Origin: Planctomyces sp.
Lineage (GTDB): Bacteria; Planctomycetota; Planctomycetia; Planctomycetales; Planctomycetaceae
Direction: 5' to 3'
DNA: 44,088 bases
Assembly: GCA_005778115.1 (NCBI GenBank)
Contig: SXKJ01000357.1
Location: 1-44,088, forward strand
In this document: positions 40,915-44,088 of the stretch, one piece after another
Layout of the letters: each line of letters begins with the position of its first letter
How positions within the stretch are numbered: the stretch's first letter is position 1
Translations under genes and position numbers: made by a program
Notes under the pieces: model-generated
What the model was told of the DNA's origin: nothing
What the model saw: only the letters and a program-made list of their open reading frames with translations
The model's database searches: none

Positions 40915-42039
40915 ATGAAGATCAATGAAATTGTCTGCCAAGTCCTGCGTTGTGAATCGGTCGTGGCGAAGACCGCCAGTTGCCAAGACGTCGTGCTCGT
41001 GAGAGTTCGCACCGACGAGGGACTCGAAGGGATCGGCGAGGCCGATTCATCCCCCGAAGTCGTGAAGGCCATCATCGACGCGCCGTTCAGCCATAACATC
41101 GCCTGCGGACTTCGTCACATCTTGATCGGCGAGAACCCGCTGGAAACCGAGCGGCTGTGGCAGAAGATGAATCGCAAGACGATGTACTTCGGCCGCACGA
41201 GCGTCACCGTCTCGGCGATGGCCGCCGTGGACATGGCGCTGTGGGATCTGAAAGGCAAAGCGTTCGGCCAGCCGATCCATCGGTTGCTCGGCGGAGCGTT
41301 TCACAAAGAGATCCCGGCCTATGCCTCAATCCTGTTCGGCCGCGACGGCGAAGCGACCGCCGACATCGGCCGCCGCTGGATCGAAGCGGGCTACGGCGCG
41401 GTGAAGTTCGGCTGGGAACCAATGGGGACTTCCGAAGCGGTCGATGTCGATCTCGTGCGCGGAGCTCGCAAAGGACTTGGCGACAAAGCGACGCTGCTGA
41501 TCGACGCGGGTTGCGTTTGGGACGCTCGCACGGCGCTGCGACGCGCTCACAAGTTCGCCGACTACAACATTGAGTGGCTCGAAGAACCGCTGCGACAGTC
41601 CGACGTCGAAGGCTATCGCTGGCTCCGCGATCGCTCGCCGGTCCCGATCGCGGCAGGGGAGGGGGAGTGCGGACGCGAATCGTTCCGCCCGCTGATCGAC
41701 CAGCACGCGCTCGATGTCTATCAAGTCGATCTCTCACGCAACGGCTTCACCGACGCCAGCTACATCCGCCAGCGCGTCGAAGAAATCGGAGCACGCCTCT
41801 GCAATCACTGCTACACCAGCCCACTGACCGTCGCCGCCAGCCTGCACTGGCTGAGCACCTGTCGCGACGCCTTCATCTTCGAGGACTGCGTCGAAGATGT
41901 CCCGATGCGCAACGACCTGACGCTAGAGCGAGTCCAAGCCGACAAGGACGGCCTCATCCGAGTCCCCGACCGTCCTGGTCTCGGCGTGACGCTGAATGAG
42001 GAATTCGTGAAGCGGTATCTGATTGCCGAGTCGCGTTGA
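40915..42039 (+). CDS. Mandelate racemase/muconate-lactonizing-type enolase superfamily enzyme
   Basis: A 374-residue enolase-superfamily enzyme, acting on a carboxylate by abstracting the alpha proton. Visible are the capping domain (VRTDEGLEGIGEADSSPEVVKAI, in two parts), AVKFGWEPMG (catalytic Lys), metal ligands in LLIDAGCVWD, IEWLEEPL and PIAAGEGECGRESF, and the C-terminal NHCYTSPLTVAASLHW (His). AAGGA precedes the ATG. Most relatives in this group dehydrate sugar acids (galactonate, gluconate, rhamnonate type) or racemise. This fits the keto-acid lyases and oxidoreductases in the first 13 kb, but the genes are far apart. Confidence 0.9.
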   Translation: MKINEIVCQVLRCESVVAKTASCQDVVLVRVRTDEGLEGIGEADSSPEVVKAIIDAPFSHNIACGLRHILIGENPLETERLWQKMNRKTMYFGRTSVTVSAMAAVDMALWDLKGKAFGQPIHRLLGGAFHKEIPAYASILFGRDGEATADIGRRWIEAGYGAVKFGWEPMGTSEAVDVDLVRGARKGLGDKATLLIDAGCVWDARTALRRAHKFADYNIEWLEEPLRQSDVEGYRWLRDRSPVPIAAGEGECGRESFRPLIDQHALDVYQVDLSRNGFTDASYIRQRVEEIGARLCNHCYTSPLTVAASLHWLSTCRDAFIFEDCVEDVPMRNDLTLERVQADKDGLIRVPDRPGLGVTLNEEFVKRYLIAESR

Positions 42040-42107
42040 GTTGGCAAAATCATGGGGCACAAAATCATGAAGGCGAGGCTCGCATTCTGAATGGGAGGGG
42101 ATGACAG

Positions 42108-42509
42108 ATGGCTAAGAAGAAAGTTTCCGCCAAGAAATCGAAGGCTGCGAAGCCGGTTAAGAAGAAGGGGCAGAGCAAAGCTGCTCCCCAAAAATCATCC
42201 GCAATCAAGAAGCCTGCGGCACGCAAGGTGGCGAAGGAACCAGAGATCTCGCTCGGCAGGCCGCTGGTCACGCAGGAGGAAAAGCTCTACATGCTCTTCA
42301 GGGACGACTATCACGCTCGGCAGATTTTTGAGTTCCTGCGGGTCAACACGCTCAAGGAATTGGAAGAGCTCAGCCCGCAGCAGATCGTCCGCCGAGTGTC
42401 GAAGCCGGTGTTCGACACGGTCGATCGCATTCGTCAGACGCTGGCCGAAATGAAACGCTCGCTGCGCGACGACGAGGCGTATGCCAAAGAGTATCGCGAT
42501 TCGCACTGA
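42108..42509 (+). CDS. Small protein with Lys/Ala-rich tail, unknown
   Basis: A 133-residue protein in two parts. Residues 1-46 are Lys/Ala/Pro-rich (KKKVSAKKSKAAKPVKKKGQ), like histone-H1-type or DNA-binding tails. Residues 50-133 are a helical domain with YMLFRDDYHARQIFEFLRVNTLKELEELSPQQIVRRVSKPVF, whose LKELEELSPQQI segment recalls helix-hairpin-helix or RpoA-C-terminal-type folds. GGAGGGG is seven bases upstream. Possibly a nucleoid-associated or nucleic-acid-binding protein; no activity can be assigned. Confidence 0.78.
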   Translation: MAKKKVSAKKSKAAKPVKKKGQSKAAPQKSSAIKKPAARKVAKEPEISLGRPLVTQEEKLYMLFRDDYHARQIFEFLRVNTLKELEELSPQQIVRRVSKPVFDTVDRIRQTLAEMKRSLRDDEAYAKEYRDSH

Positions 42510-42510
42510 C

Positions 42511-42579
42511 GTAGGATGGGCACTCCTGCCCGTCCTGCCTTCCTCTCCTTCACGGGACGGGCAAGAGTGCCCATCCCAC
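42511..42579. repeat. GTAG-headed inverted hairpin pair (family B, copy 2)
   Basis: GTAGGATGGGCACTCCTGCC... (42511-42535) pairs with its near complement ending at 42579. Arms are almost the same as the copy at 9668. It starts one base after the TGA stop of the Lys-tailed gene. Loops differ between copies. Confidence 0.92.
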
Positions 42580-42592
42580 GAATCGAAGCCCC

Positions 42593-43960
42593 ATGTCTCG
42601 CATCGTCATCATCGGAGCCGGTCCGATTGGACTCGAAGCCGCGCTGCTCGCCAGGCAACTCGGTCATGACGTGCATGTTTTCGAGAAGGGGCGCGTCGCC
42701 GAAAACATTCTCGATTGGGGACACGTCCAGCTCTTCAGCCCGTTCGGCATGAACTCCTCCGAGTGGGGCAGGGCGGCACTCGCGAAGGCTATTGGCGAGA
42801 ACTCGCTGCCTCGGGCAGACGAACTACTCACCGGTCGTGAGTTTACCGAACGCTATTTGATTCCCCTCAGTCAGCTTCCCGAACTCGTGGGGCGAATTCA
42901 CGAGCATTCCCAAGTGCTGACGATCAGCCGGCGGCACTTTCGGAAGACGGAGGGCGTCGGGGGCACCGCCCGCAGCTCTGAGCCATTTCAATTGCTGATC
43001 GAGCAGACTTCGACTTCACGCTCGGTTATCAGCACTGATGACATGGATCGCGAACCGCGCGGTGAGTCCGAGGGACGAATTCTGGCGCGGCACGAAGTTG
43101 TCGAACAATACGTCGATGAACGTATCGAGTTGGCAGACGTGGTTCTCGACTGCTCGGGGACTTACCCGCATCACAATTGGCTCGGTGACGGCGGCATGCC
43201 ATGTTGCGGCGAGCGCGACGGATTGACGGAGGCTGATTACCGTCTGCCGATGATTAACGCGGAGAGATTTGCCAATCTCATCACGATCGTCGTCGGCTCT
43301 GGGTTCTCCGCGGCGACGAGCGTCGTGGCGTTGGCGGAGTTAGCTCGGCATGCTCCACGGACGAAAGTGCTGTGGTTTGCAAAATCACCGCCGAGCCAGA
43401 CGGAATCGGCCGGGCCGATTGTGCGAGTTCCCAACGATTCGCTCTTGGCGAGAGATCAACTGGCCGCGAAGGCCAACGCGCTGGCGAGCCTCGGGCATTT
43501 CACGAATACGTCGTCACCGGAGGCCAAGCATCATCCGGTCGTGTGGTTCGCCGATGTTGCCATCAAGAGTCTGACGCCCACTCAAACCTGCCGAGACTTC
43601 GAAGGCTTCGGGGTCGAACTCGACTGGTCACGAGCAGCAGGGCAGGGGAGCGATCCGCTTTCGCGACTGATAGTCGATCGCATCATCGCCAACGTTGGCT
43701 ATCGGCCCGATCGCTCGATCTACGAAGAACTTCACGTCCACGAATGCTACGCCACGCAAGGTCCAATCAAGCTGGCCGCGAAGTTGCTCGGCGAAACCTC
43801 CGCCGACTGTTTGACTCAGACGAGTCACGGCGGCGATGTGCTGAAGAATCCCGAACCCAACTTCTTCATCCTGGGATCGAAGAGCTACGGGCGAAACTCC
43901 AACTTCCTGTTGCGAGTCGGAATCGAGCAAGTGCGAGAAGTCGTCTCTCGAATTGCCTAG
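42593..43960 (+). CDS. FAD/NAD(P)-binding oxidoreductase (flavin monooxygenase-like)
   Basis: A 455-residue flavoprotein. The FAD Rossmann motif IVIIGAGPIGLEAALLARQL is at residues 4-23, followed by HVFEKG (end of the second strand), and a second dinucleotide-type motif IVVGSGFSAATSVVALAEL at about 226. The C-terminal DRIIANVGYRPDRSIYEEL and FILGSKSYGRNSNFLL close the FAD site. No signal peptide. The start at 42593 is directly before the Rossmann strand but has no clear ribosome site. It may be a monooxygenase or thioredoxin-reductase-like enzyme; substrate unknown. Confidence 0.87.
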   Translation: MSRIVIIGAGPIGLEAALLARQLGHDVHVFEKGRVAENILDWGHVQLFSPFGMNSSEWGRAALAKAIGENSLPRADELLTGREFTERYLIPLSQLPELVGRIHEHSQVLTISRRHFRKTEGVGGTARSSEPFQLLIEQTSTSRSVISTDDMDREPRGESEGRILARHEVVEQYVDERIELADVVLDCSGTYPHHNWLGDGGMPCCGERDGLTEADYRLPMINAERFANLITIVVGSGFSAATSVVALAELARHAPRTKVLWFAKSPPSQTESAGPIVRVPNDSLLARDQLAAKANALASLGHFTNTSSPEAKHHPVVWFADVAIKSLTPTQTCRDFEGFGVELDWSRAAGQGSDPLSRLIVDRIIANVGYRPDRSIYEELHVHECYATQGPIKLAAKLLGETSADCLTQTSHGGDVLKNPEPNFFILGSKSYGRNSNFLLRVGIEQVREVVSRIA

Positions 43961-43974
43961 AGGTAGTTTCAAAA

Positions 43975-44040
43975 TAGCACGACGCGCGAGCGAGTGGTTA
44001 TGTTTTCGGCGTTTTGACCACTCGCTCGCGCGTCGTGCTA
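43975..44040. repeat. Palindrome with perfect 24-bp arms (family I)
   Basis: TAGCACGACGCGCGAGCGAG... (43975-43998) and its exact complement (44017-44040) flank an 18-base A/T-rich loop. It lies 14 bases past the oxidoreductase stop and could serve as its terminator. Confidence 0.9.
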
Positions 44041-44088
44041 GCCCACATTATTCATGCGTATCCACTGAAGCGGCCCGCGAGGGCGTAG

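Noticed and set aside
1-44088. CRISPR array or insertion sequence
   Set aside because: The repeats are isolated palindromes with long and different spacing and no cas genes; no transposase was found in any frame.

Overview
The window looks like chromosomal DNA of a planctomycete (Planctomycetota, probably class Planctomycetia). The reasons are the planctomycete-typical families: a DUF1549/DUF1553 protein next to a DUF1501 protein, three DUF1080 domains in two lipoproteins, a PPC-domain protein, twin-arginine-type leaders on metabolic enzymes, repeated Gfo/Idh/MocA oxidoreductases, and high GC. No rRNA, tRNA, CRISPR array, complete insertion sequence or prophage was seen. The species cannot be named from the sequence.

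Layout. 1-2.7 kb: class-III aminotransferase and a sialidase-like Asp-box protein. 2.7-3.6 kb: three small genes, including an ATGA-coupled ParB-like pair. 3.7-12.9 kb: a small-molecule catabolism block with two paralogous MFS transporters, two Gfo/Idh/MocA oxidoreductases, an amidohydrolase, two dihydrodipicolinate-synthase-family lyases and a sugar isomerase/epimerase, probably for sugar acids or related keto acids. 12.9-17.4 kb: Uma2-type nuclease, M19 dipeptidase, a DUF1801 gene broken by an in-frame stop, a double-DUF1080 lipoprotein and a DUF2283/nuclease-like pair. 17.4-25.1 kb: a copper-type P1B ATPase, a second DUF1080 lipoprotein, TfoX-like protein, secreted alpha/beta hydrolase, DUF457 membrane hydrolase, DUF58 protein and MoxR ATPase. 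25.2-33.6 kb: a putative inorganic-carbon uptake operon (dabA/DUF2309, an ICMT-like methyltransferase, two NuoL/M-like subunits, a SulP transporter). 33.7-39.4 kb: a small membrane protein and the PPC/DUF1501/DUF1549 cluster. 39.5-44 kb: a decayed TIR gene, a conserved hypothetical, an enolase-superfamily enzyme, a Lys-tailed small protein and an FAD-type oxidoreductase.

The most unusual content is a dense set of palindromic elements, roughly one per 2.5 kb, in at least ten sequence families. Several families (near 1514, 6342, 9668, 10686, 11729, 30355, 42511) begin with GTAG and end with CTAC. Each arm is itself a small hairpin, so an element is an inverted pair of hairpins, like REP/REPIN elements mobilised by RAYT (TnpA_REP) transposases. 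Four genes take their TAG stop codon from the GTAG head of such an element, including both genes of one convergent pair. Two other families sit inside coding sequence and are translated through: twice in dabA (78 bp each, in frame) and once in the copper ATPase. One element is nested inside another.

Several genes carry single lesions: dabA is split by an in-frame TAA, the ICMT-like gene is frameshifted by an extra copy of an 8-bp repeat, DUF1801 has a Tyr-to-stop change, and the TIR gene has lost one A and most of its length. The carbon-uptake operon holds two of these lesions plus three palindromic elements, so it is either decaying or expressed in an unusual split form, unless these are sequence errors.
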